Both the position numbers and the translations under genes were made by a program. Under the pieces are notes generated by a model. That model searched no databases and was not told the DNA's origin. It saw only the letters and a program-made list of their open reading frames with translations. From contig NC_079202.1 in assembly GCF_026745355.1 (NCBI RefSeq), positions 46,760,873 through 46,824,872 of the forward strand: DNA of 64,000 bases, given 5' to 3'. Every line of letters begins with the position of its first letter. The stretch's first letter is position 1. The stretch is from Beta vulgaris subsp. vulgaris (Eukaryota > Streptophyta > Magnoliopsida > Caryophyllales > Amaranthaceae). Positions 43,391 through 57,000 of the stretch are shown in pieces.

Positions 43391-45080
43391 ATGACCGAAA
43401 ACAATGAAACAAAACCACACAAACCCGACCCAGTCCATTTTTTAGGCTCTAATGATGATCCGGGAAACTTACTCACTCCGATTCAGTTGAAAGATGATAA
43501 CTTTGATGAATGGGCATACACGATTCGCATGTCTTTGAATGCAAAACAGAAACTTGGATTTTTAGATGGTACTATAACTAGAGATGGCAATGGGTAGGAT
43601 CTGGACAGGGTCCTCTAGGATCCAGATCCGTTGTTTAGGCAAGGATCCATATCCTACCTGTATCCACTGGGTAATAAGAATGAGGATCCAGATTTAGATC
43701 CGTATGGATCCTACGGATCCGGGTCCTAAACGGATCCAAAACGGATCCTTGCCTATTGTCTTCAAACTACCCTAATTTTCACAATAATTAAAGATTTTAA
43801 ACAATAAAGTCATCAAATATCAACCAAAAAATACATTTAATTTTTGAAAAATAACCATTGCAACTACTTACAATTATTTAATGATCAAACGATAGATTAG
43901 TTATCAACCCAATTTTCGAACTTAATTATCCGGTAAATTCGCACAAAAATCACACATTAATTATAACAATAATCCGAAATTCAAGCGAAAATCCATTTTA
44001 CATGTAATAACTAATATTATAATATTAGCAAAATATAATATTAAATTATAATAATATTATAAAAACATGTAAACGGATCTGGATCCGGGTAATTATCTAG
44101 GACCCCGTCCAGATTTGTTTTTTTCAAGGACGATACAGATCCTACCCGGATCCATAGGGTCCAAAATTTGAGGATCCATATTCGTCAAAAATGGATCTGG
44201 ATCCACGGATTCGGGTAGGGTCCATTACCCGCTGCCATCTCTAACTATAACCAAGCCTACTACGACGGAAAAGTTGGCAGATTGGAGCAAGATTCATTCT
44301 GTGCTCGTTTCGTGCCTTCTAAACACTATTTCCCCGCACCTTCGCTCATTGGTGTCGTTCTTTGGAAACGCTCATGATTTGTGGTCATGTCTGAAGGAAC
44401 ATTATTGCGTTTGTAATGGAACGCAGATTCGTCAACTCAAATATGAAATTAGTTATTGTAAGCAGAAAAGGTGGCCCGTCCCTATCAAATAATCGCTCGA
44501 GAAGAGCACCTAAAGGCCCCACACGTTTCTTCTTTACCTACGTTGGGTAAGAACTTGGATTTTAAGGTAGAAACTCGCCCAAAAACTCGTACTTTTAATG
44601 ATTTTGTGGTCTGTACTCACTGTCATCCTGAAGGACATGATGTTCCCAACTGTTTTGAGATTAATGGGTACCCCAAGTGGTGGGATAACTGACCTAGGGG
44701 TCGACGTGGTGGCTCGGCGACGCGAGGCTGACGAACATCTTGCTTGTTGTGGTGATCGAGGTGCACCACTAGCACACGCCAACAAGGATGTGGTGGCAGC
44801 GGTTTGCAGGTGAAGTCGAGTGGGGGGAAGGTTCGAATTCCCAACCACAGGATGCAGTTAGTGCAGGACTTGCAGGCATCACTCCTGCTCTGTGGCAGAA
44901 TCTCTTGGATTTGCTGAACTTGCCTGAACCTAGAGATCATCTAAACGGAGAGTCTTCATGGATTATTAATACAGGTGCTACATATCATGTGACAAAAATG
45001 GTTTCACAGTTGTGTGCAGCACGGAAAATAAATGGATGTCAGGTGGGTTTGCCGGATGGTAGTTTTGCAGAAGCTAAATA
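43391..45080 (+). pseudogene. copia D gag-protease, interrupted
   Basis: It starts MTENNETKPHKPDPVHFLGS and continues to MSLNAKQKLGFLDGTI. It is split by the hAT at 43579-44243, resumes ADWSKIHSVLVSCLLNTISP, shifts frame near 44470, and reaches CTHCHPEGHDVPNCFEINGY and a protease-like SSWIINTGATYHVTK, where DTG is NTG, so the catalytic Asp is lost. It stops at 45079. Confidence 0.85.
43579..44243. mobile_element. non-autonomous hAT element (665 bp) with perfect 8-bp TSD
   Basis: The ends TAGAGATGGCAATGGGTA and, on the complement, TAGAGATGGCAGCGGGTA are inverted, flanked by exact ACTATAAC on both sides (43571-43578 and 44244-44251). Subterminal zones are full of GGATCCAGATCC-type repeats in both orientations. 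The interior is AT-rich with no transposase. It is a relative of the eroded element at 27560. Confidence 0.97.
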
Positions 45081-45140
45081 ATGTTTGATTCTTACTGGAA
45101 ATCTAAACTAAATAATGTTTTATTTATGCCTCATCTTGAT

Positions 45141-45966
45141 TGTAGTTTTATTTCTTATTATGATAAAATTGGGGCAAAAAAAACCCCAAATCAATTATAC
45201 AAAGGTTCACAACACATGGACACTTCCATACATAAGAGATACACAATTGAGAAGTAAAAGATTAAGAATACCCAATTACCTAAGTTTTGTCCCGCTGCGA
45301 CCACGGACGAACCAGAGCTCAAAACGACGACCCGACCGTTAGAAAGGAGTCCCTATGTATCTCCTACAAGATGACCAGAAATCAGCATGATCCAACATTT
45401 GAAACTCTGACAAATGATAATTTTGGTCCCAAATGTTCTGAAAAATACGAGTTGTTCTTCTCTCTCTTTCTTCTCTCTTTTTAAGTGTGTGTTTTTCTAT
45501 TTTTCTTATTGCTAACCTCTCTCCCTCTTAGGTCCCAATAATTCATCAATAAATATTCCAAGAATTACGACATAATCCAACACATCTAGCCTCAACTGCA
45601 CTAAAAACATAAGCCAACATTTTGTGCTTACAAACACAAGATGAAAATTACTTACTTGTGCAACAAGTGGGCTGGACCCACAACACATAGCACAAGTACA
45701 ACCCTACAAGCTTCTTTTCGAGTTCAAAAATTGAGACTGATGAGAACCCCTCATTACCATCAGTATATGTATTTGCACGATTATTATGAGTTATATTGAA
45801 AACAGATTTTGAGTCTAACACTGAATGGAGCTGGGTGTGAATTTTCAAATAAAGAAACTCATCTAGAGTAACACACAAGGGGAGGGAAGAACGTCTATAA
45901 ACCTTCGAAACTCATCAAGAGTAGCACATAAGGGGAATGGAGCTGGGCGTGAATTTTACAAACTCT
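45141..45966. other. intergenic stretch, no gene supported
   Basis: Contains AT-rich and short pyrimidine-rich patches (about 45449-45530). No recognisable domain or element ends. Confidence 0.5.
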
Positions 45967-46170
45967 TGTTCATTTTGTATTTGCTCATTTTATGTTTTCG
46001 CTCATTTTGAGAAATTTTTGCTCATTTTACAATTTTTTGCTCATTTTATGTTTTTTGCTCATCTTATCTTTTTAAGAACATAAAATGAGCAAAAAGTTTC
46101 TTAAAATGAGCAAAAAGTTCTTAAAATGAGCAAAAATATAAAATACAAAAAAATAAAATGAGCAAAAATT
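45967..46170. repeat. hairpin array of TGCTCATTTTA units
   Basis: About six forward units (TTGCTCATTTTAT and variants, 45967-46070) are followed, after a short spacer, by about four inverted units (TAAAATGAGCAAAA, 46080-46169). The array would fold into a long stem. No coding capacity. Confidence 0.9.
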
Positions 46171-46988
46171 TGTTTCTTAGTAAGAATGTGAGAAAGATTC
46201 TTAAGTGTAAGGATAGTGATGCTGGTGAAAAAGGTACAATTTTTTTTTGTTCTTGTTTTTATGTTGCTGCTTCTACTACTGCTGGTTGAATTGGCATCTC
46301 CTGCAATTGAGGTTCTTCTCGACGCCGGCTTGAATGTTGTCGTCGCCATTGAAGGGGGGGGGGGAGAGAGAAAACATGAGTTTGTGGTTTAAAAGTTGTG
46401 AATGGTGATGAACATTTGTTAGAAGAAAGAAAACTAAAGGTGGAAAAGTGGTGATTGATAAGGAAGGAGCTCACTGCGATCAAATTGAATTGAGGTAAGA
46501 GGAGAAAGAGAAGAGCGAGAGAGATGGTGGAGTGGGACTGGTGGTTGAGGAGGGGGAGGAAGGGGAGGGGTGGCAGTGGGGTGGGAGTAGTGAAATGGTA
46601 AGGATGGTGTGATAAAAAAGCAAAACAAAAATAAATCAAGTAAAACCAATAAGAGCATGACACGTGATATTTTAACTTGCTTAACCGGTTCTTTTAGATC
46701 AAAGCGCATTTTTAACGGACCTTTCCAATTATTAAAAATATTTAAAAATAACTTGAAGCGAACCGGCCAAATTGCCTAAGAAATTTTGAATGAGAAAAAA
46801 TAGTCAAGGGAACGTGTCCACTTTCGTTGGTGATAGAAAGATTGGGCGGGAAAAATGAGAGAAAAATCCTAATTTTCACTCCAAATTCGCTCATCAATTC
46901 CCTATTCAGGTTCCCTTAGTCCCAATTTCCCAGAAACCCTAGGCCGCTTATTCTCAATTGAATTTTCGCCTAGCAAACGAGTGATCAG
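46171..46988 (+). promoter_or_regulatory. upstream region and 5' UTR of NSE3
   Basis: From about 46860 the + strand looks like a leader (AGAAACCCTAGGCCGC at about 46932). A 5'-UTR donor GATCAG|GTATCAC (46988) pairs with the acceptor TTACTTCAG (47220). A minus-strand ATG with a Ser/Arg-rich start (MATTTFKPASRRTSIAG, 46349 downward) lies upstream and may be chance or a small captured exon. Transcription start not determined. Confidence 0.4.
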
Positions 46989-47222
46989 GTATCACTATAT
47001 CTCTCTTTTTTTTTTGTTGCAATGCATTTTGGTTATTATCGCTCTATAATATTTGCTCTACTAATTCTTGTTCAATTAACTTTTAGTCAGTTTATAATTC
47101 ATGTATTAAATTTCAAGTAATTTCTGGAAATTTAGTCTCTTGTATAAAAAAAATTCACATTTTCTAGGGTTTGATCTTTGACATGCTCAGTAAATTGATG
47201 TTTCAGTTAATTTACTTCAGGA

Positions 47223-49479
47223 ATGAGTACTAATGCTGAAGATCTTTCTCAATTTGATATATCTGATCAGGTTTGTCATTTTCCCCAAATTGATGATTAG
47301 CAATTCAATATACTGGTAATCATTTTTAATTTCTGGTTTTGGGGGATTATGCAGGAGAAGGATAGACTTGTTGCTGAGGTAATCCGCTACGTTCTATTTA
47401 AAACTCATCAAAGCTCAGGATGTCCGATCAAAAGGGATGAACTTACTCAAATAATTACCAAGAATTATCGACAGCGAGCGCTTCCTGCTGCTGTGATCGA
47501 TAAGGCCAAAGAGAAGCTTGCAAGCATATTTGGTTATGAGTTGAAGGAGCTTCAGCGTACTCGTACATCCACCAAAAATCAGACTCGCGGTGCGCAACAG
47601 AGTGAGTATCACATACCCTTGTTCATGTTGATTACCAAAAATCAGTGAGAGGTTTGCAAGCTGGTTATGTTGATTTAGGTTGTTCTTCGTGTTAGTGAAT
47701 TATCTATTACACGTCAGAAAGATTGATTTTTGAACAATTTAACCAGTGAGTTGATCAACAATAGCTGAGTAGCTGACTAGCTGTAGTAGTTAATGCTTTA
47801 TACTTACTAACACCTTTTGACAATTGATCCTTTTTGTATGTTTAATAATTTTTCCTGAAGTTAATCATTTTTTTTGAAATACTGGAGATGTGACTTTTCA
47901 TTGTGAAAATCAGGTCTGCCCAGAATTATATGCTCTGAATTTTTCTTGGGATGAATTTAAATAGATTTTGGTTCATGTGCACGGCTATAAAGAATACTAT
48001 GTTGCTTAGGTGTGAATACCCCTTTCGTATTTGAATACTTGTGAAAGCTACAGATTAGGGATATGGAATTATTACCACTCATTTTAAAGGGTAGATCTTC
48101 ATGGATTTTGGATAATGTTTAGTTATATTTGACAGATTTCTAAAAAGGCGCAATTTTTAAACTTACCTAGGTAACTTTTCACTGAACTTTTAGCGAGAAG
48201 TTGAGCCTTTTCATTAGGACCATCTCTAACCTTTTGGTCTCATAGGGAAACAGTCTAAGAAATACTTGCTCTTTAGTCATATGAAGAGTTTCTAATTCAA
48301 ATGAGCATTTTCTTGTACTCTGTCTTTTGTTGAATGATCTTTTCTGGGGCTTTTACTAAATAACTGTCTTATTTGTTTAAGGTGTTGCTGATATGAGATC
48401 ATATATTGTCATTAGTCAGCTGCCTGCCAACATATATCAGAAGTATGTTGAGGACATCAGTACAGCACACCTGACTGGTTTCACATTCGTTGTTGTCAGT
48501 ATTGTGCACCTCGCTGGAGGCAAAATCTCAGAAGGTTCACCATAATCTGTATGCGTGCAAGCTTTTGCATTATTATGTTGTGATGATGATGCTGGAAATC
48601 ACGACATGCCTATACAATAATTTTTGCACTATCTTCAGAACCTACCACTCTTAAATTGCGTTTCTTTTTAACTGGCATTTTATTTTATAGAAAATCTTTG
48701 GCATCACATGAGACGGATGGGATTGCAAGAAACTGATGAAAATCATCCAGCTCTTGGAAATGTCAAGCTCTCACTGGAGGCACTTGTACTACAGAGGTAT
48801 TTATTTGCTTAATTCTGAAAAAAGAAGATAGTAAAATGTATCAATTACTTTTATGAGAGTGTTTCCTTACCCATCTGCAGGTATCTTCATAAGGATAAAG
48901 TTAAGGGCCCTGAAGGGAACACTGTTATGTATGAGCTCGCTGAGAGAGCATTAGACGGTGAAGTCAGCCAGAAAATTAAAGACTACATATCACAGGTAAC
49001 ATTCACCCTATTCAACTGAGTTCAAGTTATTCTTACATGTAACTTTGAGAGTTTGTGTACTCGTGTTACGTCTGTTCTCGGGATAAAGACTAGCATCCCC
49101 CAATGAATTAGAGTGTTTCCATTTTCTCTTAAATTTTTTAACACCATATTTACCTTTAATTGATCTCTAACAGAATCGAGAATGCTGTTTTCTTTTGCTT
49201 TCATCCTGAGATCATAGGTATTGTCTAATACATCAAATACGACTTGTTTGCATGGCGATCTTTAATATCAGACGAGCTTGTTGCTCTTATTCATAGGTGT
49301 CTTATTACCATCTCAACTTTCGTAGTACTGATGGTTTGATTTTTAAGTTCTTGTACTTGTACTCATGATCATGTTGTTATCCCACTTCACAGCATGCTCT
49401 AAACGTTGCATGACATTGTTTTGATTGGTATTAGATTGTGAATAAGGATGTTGGGACTGTTGAACTTGATGATGAGTGA
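47223..49479 (+). CDS. NSE3: NSE3/MAGE-domain protein, SMC5/6 complex subunit, 6 exons, 237 aa
   Basis: This gene encodes the plant homologue of NSE3, the MAGE-family subunit that forms the NSE1-NSE3-NSE4 subcomplex on SMC5/6, acting in the nucleus in DNA repair and chromosome maintenance. Coding exons: 47223-47270, 47355-47601, 48382-48534, 48691-48796, 48881-48995 and 49435-49479. All introns are GT-AG (the second has acceptor TTTAAG) and the 714-bp frame is open to TGA. The start MSTNAEDLSQFDISDQ follows a 5'-UTR intron. MAGE features: KDRLVAEVIRYVLFKTHQSS, CPIKRDELTQII, a basic linker (RTRTSTKNQTRGAQQ), VVSIVHLAGGKISEENLWHH, LGNVKLSLEALVLQRYL and ELAERALDGEVSQ. Length fits the single plant NSE3 gene. 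Neighbour APRL is convergent on minus, as in Arabidopsis. Confidence 0.93.
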
Positions 49480-50503
49480 ACTTGGCAAACTTTGTTAAAA
49501 GGTATGTCGTATGCTACCCTTCTTTTGATGGCATATATTGCCTTTGTCCACTGTTCTATATAATTGATGTACTCTTGAAACTTTGCTGCTGTTTACACAC
49601 TTCCTTTTTAATGCAATCATTCCCCTGCTTTGATCAGTTTCGGAATCGAACCTATTGAAGACTGATTTGCATGCAAGCGAACAAATTGGAGGCACAGGTT
49701 GAAATGCTGCTAGAATTTTTGGATTATGTAATTCATCTAGTTTTAAGGTGGAATATCTGATATTTTGCCGATGGATTGGAGTACTTGCGTATTGAGAGAA
49801 TTACTGGAACTTGAATCTTGGAGATCAATTTTAGTGTATGATAATTCAGATTACATACTAACAAAGCTCTCATTAAGTCGTTAAAGCACGTTTCCTCTCC
49901 CTTTCCATTTGTAAGATTGTTCATGTGAATGCTGCAGTCCTACAGGTTTAATGAAATTGGGGGGGGGGGGTCATTTTTCCTCCCATTTACCGTATTACAT
50001 TCTATTTTCGATACTAGTTTAGTAGTTTTAGAATGGTTGATAATTTGAGCAGAGAAGTTTCACTTTTATTTTTGTTTGCATTATATACTTCTTTGAGTAC
50101 ATTCAATATACATCCAAGGCTATTTTTTGCTCATTTAAAGCTCTTGCTATTGTGTATATATCTTCCTCATAGAAAATAAGTATTGGCCATTTGGTGTATC
50201 ATGCTCATATTGCTTGAGGGTTGTACGACAAAAGTTGTATACTTTTTGGAACCTGTCAGGAGTAGACAGACCTACTTTATTCAACTTGTTCTGACTAGTC
50301 TACTCCATGCAGCTTGTACTTTAAATAGCAACGATTCTGGGGAATCAGGGATCAGCATGATTGAGGCTTGTTTGAGCTTGCAAGTGAAAGGCAGTGGTTG
50401 TGTACTTTAATTGAATATGGTTGGGGATTTTGTAAAGAGAGAGAAAATGGAGTGAAGTTGGAATATTTGGCGATCACAAATTGTTGTTTCAAACAGCAGA
50501 TTA
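49480..50503 (+). other. 3' UTR and downstream of NSE3
   Basis: This is T/A-rich downstream sequence. It includes a run of ten G near 49960. No further exon is supported. Confidence 0.5.
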
Positions 50504-50838
50504 AGAACAACTCCAATGATAAGCTACAACACCTTGTCCCTTGACTTGCCACGTCATCTTTTCAAGCAACATTTCTTTCTAGCTACATAGTCTCCCAATA
50601 GTAAGCTACATCACTTTTTAGCTTGTCATTTTTCTAAAACATAGAAATAAATAAAAGTTTCCACATGGCATATTATAATTGGATGTGTTCACTCTTATTT
50701 TTTTCAAGCTACTTAGCTTGTTTGAGCTACACTTGCTTGCAAGCAGGTTTATTTTTCTTTTCTCCAATGGTTAAACTACAGCTACATATTTAGCAAAAAT
50801 TGCAAGCATGCCCTTATATGAAATCATTGGAGATGCTC
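50504..50838. mobile_element. MITE with CTCCAATGATA-type ends (Harbinger-like)
   Basis: The left end AGAACAACTCCAATGATA and the complement of the right end GAGCATCTCCAATGATTT form an imperfect inverted repeat. TTA flanks both sides (50501-50503 and 50839-50841), the usual PIF/Harbinger target. 335 bp, non-coding. Confidence 0.65.
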
Positions 50839-50841
50839 TTA

Positions 50842-51620
<779 letters not shown>

Positions 51621-53520
51621 ATATACAACATAGGTAGATGGATGGAGCAGGTGATGGATCAAAAAAATCTCACCCATCTCCAAGTCACCCTACCACTCAC
51701 TCCACCCATCACCCATCCATCACCAGCCTCATTGCGCTCTTCAGCCATTTATCTGGAGAGTGGGTGGATAATCCATTCACACATAAATAATTGTCAGCTC
51801 TAATAAAGAGTTTATTAAGATCTTAGGAGGTTATACCCATCAACCATCTTAAAAGAATTAGCAATTGCAACCCTTCCAAGTTTCAAACACTCACTCACTG
51901 AACAAAATTATGTACTTGGAAGAACATACCATTCTAGTAAAGTGATATTTTCTTTTTTTTTTTTTTTTACATTGAGAAAATTTGCATTAATTAAAACCAG
52001 CATACAAACTAGGGCTAAACAAAACAAAAAAAAAACATAAGAACACTAAATTAAGGTTCACGAGCTCTTACAAACCATACTAAGTTAAAACATGTAATAC
52101 TATTGCGGTACTATTCGGTATAGAGGCTTGTGTTGTTCGGTAATTGAATCATAAATCTGCTAGATGCGATTGACAATAGCTGGACTTGCAACAACAATAA
52201 GTGAGAAGACAATGAAGTGGATAAAGGCATCTTGCAATGAAGTGGTATATCTTACCTACCGAAGTGGTGGGACAAGCAAATTTCGTTTACAATTTGGATA
52301 ACTATCTACCAAGCGAGAGATTTGCATCTCATCACACGAGCAATCCCAACAAACTTCTATCACTTCGAATTCTCTACTCATGATTCTTTGAAAAGTCATA
52401 TTTCTTGATGACTCATTAGTCATTACTCTCCTCAGATAGTGAGTCGGTTCTCATTTTGGTAGGAGAACCATATTTGAATGGACGCGCTGAAAACCAACAA
52501 ATTCAATTGGAATGCCGTCTTAAGATATGAATTTTATCCTCGCGACCAATGTCAATCTAAAAAGAGAATTAAGTATTATTAGCTCTTCGACACACCTCCG
52601 ATTTGAGAAATTGGACAACCTACCTCCATACCATAAAAACCTTTCCCCTTCTCGGCCACCCTTACATGTTTTGGAAAAAAAACAACCATCAAAACCTCAA
52701 CTTTTAGTCCCCTATTTTTAACTTTCATTTTTCGAAAACCTAAAGTACTACCATTTTGATGTCTTACATTAGGATTCTTTTAGGGCTAAACCTAGAGTTT
52801 GAGGTGGAAATTTTACTAATACCCAATAGAAAATATTATTAGTCTTTGGATTCAACTTGTCCTTCATCAAAGATTCCAAAAAACCTACATATTCTATAAT
52901 TGTAAAATTGAACCACCATTACTTAGACATTATGACAATCAACTTTCAATCCGCATAATCAACCACAAATCACAATGTCAACAAAGTTAGATGAACAACT
53001 TACTCCAACTATTTGCAGAATTACCACATATTAAGAAAGAAGTTAACCTACTCATATCGATAACAACGCTTACACAAAAAATCTAAACTAGGAAGTGAAG
53101 TACAAAGTCAATACCCTTCAGATCTAGAAAGCTCTATTGATTTAACAAAGCTATAACACCCACGAAATCCCCCACTAAAACCGAGTTCATCCAATCACCG
53201 GAGATACATAACCGGTCCAACAGTCCGGTGGTAGTGGTTGTGGGGTTTATTTGATCCTATTCGGACAAGAAATACTTGCTGCCCTACTTGTGGCGCCTCC
53301 TCTGCCACACCTCTCACGAAATGGATGCTTGGTGCCTACTGCACGGCACCGCTTGAACTAACACTAACTGCACGAAAAAGGATCAGAAAAGGAAAAGGGG
53401 GGAGGGGGACGGGCCCGAGCCACCGTGATGCGCCCGAATCCGCTCATGCGGGTGGGAGTGGTGAGGGATTTTGCGAGAGAAAGGGTTTTCGCTTCCTTAC
53501 TGTTATTCCTTGATCAGTGC
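51621..53520 (-). other. possible minus-strand retroposed sequence with poly(A) tail
   Basis: A T run at about 51953-51968 followed by ACATTGAGAAAATTTGCATT would be the 3' poly(A) end of a minus-strand retroposon (LINE- or SINE-like). The minus-strand 5' part (53516-53230) is GC-rich with a short Pro-rich frame. I found no reverse transcriptase motif and no flanking duplication, so this is only a possibility. Confidence 0.25.
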
Positions 53521-54021
53521 AAAATTTATAAAGAAAGGAAAATAGTCTTCTCCCAACCATGAGAGTTGAGACCATGATTCATCCTCCCCCTTCATTCTCA
53601 TATATTCTTCTCTTTTAACTTTTCCAGTAAATTTCTGTGAAGAGAGCAAGTCTGGTTATCAAAAGGAGCAGCAAGTACAGCCAACCTGACGACTGAAGAT
53701 TCATTTCTATGACAGTAGCAACTCAAATAATTAGGTCAAAAACAGAAAATGGGAGATACATAATACAAGAATCGACACTCTTTATCTGTGTTGAACTATT
53801 CACATATGGTATGTCACTACTTATCCTCAATCTCCAAATATGTCATTACAATGGAACACGGATAAAGAAGACTTCCTACATCTTTCAACGAGAAAGGCTC
53901 CCGAGCAAGAACTCCCATCACCGCCCTCAAGGTTACTTTGCTTTGTAAACCAGTAGAGGAATCAAATACAAAATAAAGCCCAAAAAAAAACAAAAAAAGA
54001 GAAAACCTGAGGCTGAACATG
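53521..54021 (-). other. 3' UTR and downstream of the APRL gene
   Basis: Sequence downstream of the minus-strand stop codon, without another exon. A polyadenylation site was not fixed. Confidence 0.45.
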
Positions 54022-57000
54022 TTATTGACTTGCAGACACTGTCGCACCTCTGCTGGTGCTTGCATCACCAATCGAAACTGCTGAAGCTAGTGACTTTGAA
54101 GCCCATGCCCTAGCGTTTATAGCACCTTCTTGAAAGTTGCTTCCCTTGCAAGGATCCTTAACAAAACTGAACAGTTGCTTTACCCTATTCAGGTGTCGTA
54201 AAGGGTGCTCCCATAAGGTCCTTATCCTCACATGTTGCATGTACCTTCTCCAAGTAGATCGAGAGAACTCGAGTAGATATGGGAATAGGAGGTACAGCAT
54301 CCTCAGGAGCACAAACGTGGTGGCTAAAGCCAGATATGTCTCATGCCGAAGAAGATTCTCAGGAGACCTTGCCCAAGAGAATGGGCAGTTTTCTAACTCA
54401 GTGTTGTCATTGCTTGCACGATTAGATAAATCTTCAATTTTCTCCAGTGGTAACTGATCTCTTGGGTCACCTTTTATGCCTGCAAAGATGTACCACAATT
54501 ATTGACCATCATCTAGCAGATGTACACATTTCTGTTTGAGTTTTATCCATTGTAAATTCATTATATACTCTTGCATAAAAGCAGAAAAAGAAAGGTGCCA
54601 CATTTCCCCTTTTGTGTTTTCTTTTATTTTCTCAATGTGGTACTTGTCAAGCAAAGAGTATGAGAGTATTGGACTTTCATAGTGAGTTTACAGATACTTG
54701 TCCTCTTCCAGATGTCAGATATAGCACACAGCATAAAACAAGGGACTTGCAGACATTTGTGGAGGTGATTTCCACACAAACAGCTTAAAAGTTGAAAATT
54801 GTCATAAAAAATTAAATATAAATGCAGCATGAGATCCTGAATTCCAACCACATATTTAAACAACACCAATAACTGGAAAATTAGCAATCCCAGAAAAGGA
54901 ACCTTACCAGTGACATCACTATAGAAAGCAACAAGCGAACCAAGACTACGGGAACCACGATAACGAACACGCATAGTAGAATTCAGAAGAAAAAGAGTAG
55001 GAAAGCCATGAACTCCATATTTCGACAGTATGCTGCACAAAAAATATATAGTTACACATATTGTAAAGTAATCTTTCAATGTTAGAAAGATGAAGCTTTG
55101 TCCCTCCAAAAAAAAAAAAAAAAAAAAAAAAGGCTTTTGAGTCCAAACCTTGGTCTGATGGTTGATTCTTCAATTGCAAAATGAGGAATAGATGGATATA
55201 AAGAAGAGAGAGTTGAAAAGCTTGGTCTGAAATTCCTAGAGAATGGGCACCAAGAAGCATAAAACAGTACAGCTACATAGTCCTGACTGAGACTATACAC
55301 CAAATGCAGCGCCTTCTGCAATGATGCTTCATCTCCCTTAAGAATCAAAGAAAGCACACACTATTAGCTATATAGCTGAAAACATAACAAAAAGGCAATT
55401 CTCCAACATTAAGTAACATAGCTACACACATTCAAAATTTGGTAGTAAACTAATTTTGTCAGTTGAACCATCTGAAACGATGACATCATGTTCTTGAACA
55501 AATATTTAGGGGAGTTCGTTGCCACCATTGGCCACTCTAAATCAAAATCTGTTGCCAACTTATCATGCAAGAATGCAACAGGGTAGTTTATACCTCAATA
55601 AACTAAATGAGCACCTACACATGCAAGGGTCAAGCTACACACATATCTGACCCTTCTCATATCCCATCACAGGCAAAAGCCTTGCAAAAGACACTTGGGC
55701 AATGGTATTAAAAAGCACCCTATGGTGGTAGTAGAGCTATCAGTTGATCAAATCAGCATCTTGATTTAGATAGCATCAGCAACTTCATTTACATATAGAA
55801 CCCACGCTACTGAAGTACTGATCACCACAATGAGATCAGGTTGCGTGAATTCACATCAAATTCACCAGCCAACCATTAAAAAAAAAAAGAAAAAAAGAAA
55901 AGCAAGCTACCAGAACAGATGCAATGGAAAAATGAACAGAAAATTAAACATATAATAACAAGATAATAGACAAGCATGACATTACAGTAAATACTACGCA
56001 AAAAACAGGGAGATAAACAAGTCAGGAAAGAAACAATTTTAGAACACTCCTACAAGGAACAATAAACTTAAAAACACACATGAGAGAACAATACAAACAA
56101 ATGCAAGCAGATCAAAACAGCATAGAGATGCCACTGAAAGTTTTAACTGCAGAAGAGCTATAAGGCTGTTAAAATATGGTCAGAACACACAAGACATTCT
56201 ACTTAACATTAGAAATTGGAAAATAACTATAATAATGGTGGATGTACTACTTCAGAGCAGCTATATAGAAGACATAATTGTGAAGGAATCACACTGCAGA
56301 TGTAAGCAAAAGATCTGTATCACTACCTACAGCAATAAATAGACCTCCAAAACAAGACATTTAAGCAGGATAGTTATTAGCTCAGGTTTTCAGCTAAAGG
56401 AGATTAGGGGAGAATATAGAGTATCTTGGGTATAGTAAAAACATTTAGGCAGATAATAATGTGCACAGAGGAAATCGATATATACCCTGTTTTGGTTCAG
56501 AGTTTGACAAAGAAATATCCAAGTATCCCATTCAATCAATATAGTGAAACTGAAAAAAGACTGCAGGTGGACAATATTGAGGAAGTAAACCGTCGTAGGC
56601 ATATGCACACCTAAACAACACATATGAGGAAAATATCCTAAAACACAGATCTCAATAACTTACTTTGAATATTCTTATGAAAAAGACTACTTTATATTAA
56701 CAATTGGAACAATATGGTTAATTAAACCATGACATAAATGTTTAGTCATTTGTATGCAGTGTCCAGAACATCATTTTCTGCATCTTCCTCATTCCATAAA
56801 CACCCATACACTTTATAACCCAAAATGGAGAGAATGAAACAAGGGGAAAAAAGACATCCTTTATCTTCCCTTTCCTGTTCTCGTTTCACACAAATGCTCT
56901 CCAAGTGTATGCGGCCCATAACCACTTTACCTCAGTCATGACTCTTATAAAAGAAAAGATTCATCAAATCAAATATAAATGTGAACTCTACCTTCTCCAT

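Larger units (their letters stand above)
43027..45140 (+). mobile_element. truncated copia element D with hAT insertion
   Basis: 5' LTR, primer site, gag with Retrotran_gag_3 start (DDPGNLLTPIQLKDDNFDEW), zinc knuckle CTHCHPEGHDVPNC and a protease start, then homology ends near 45140 without integrase, RT or 3' LTR. Confidence 0.8.

Noticed and set aside
46101..46709. Minus-strand frames near 46.1-46.7 kb (Pro/Ser/His-rich)
   Set aside because: They are low-complexity translations of a pyrimidine-rich stretch, partly within the hairpin array. There is no domain or splice support, though a small captured exon beginning MATTTFKPASRR cannot be excluded.
53238..53513. 91-codon + frame in the GC-rich patch at 53.2-53.5 kb
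   Set aside because: No domain, splice context or codon pattern supports a gene; composition alone explains the open frame.
54624..55260. 161- and 104-codon minus frames in the APRL locus
   Set aside because: They read through introns of the APRL gene. The spliced model explains the coding parts.
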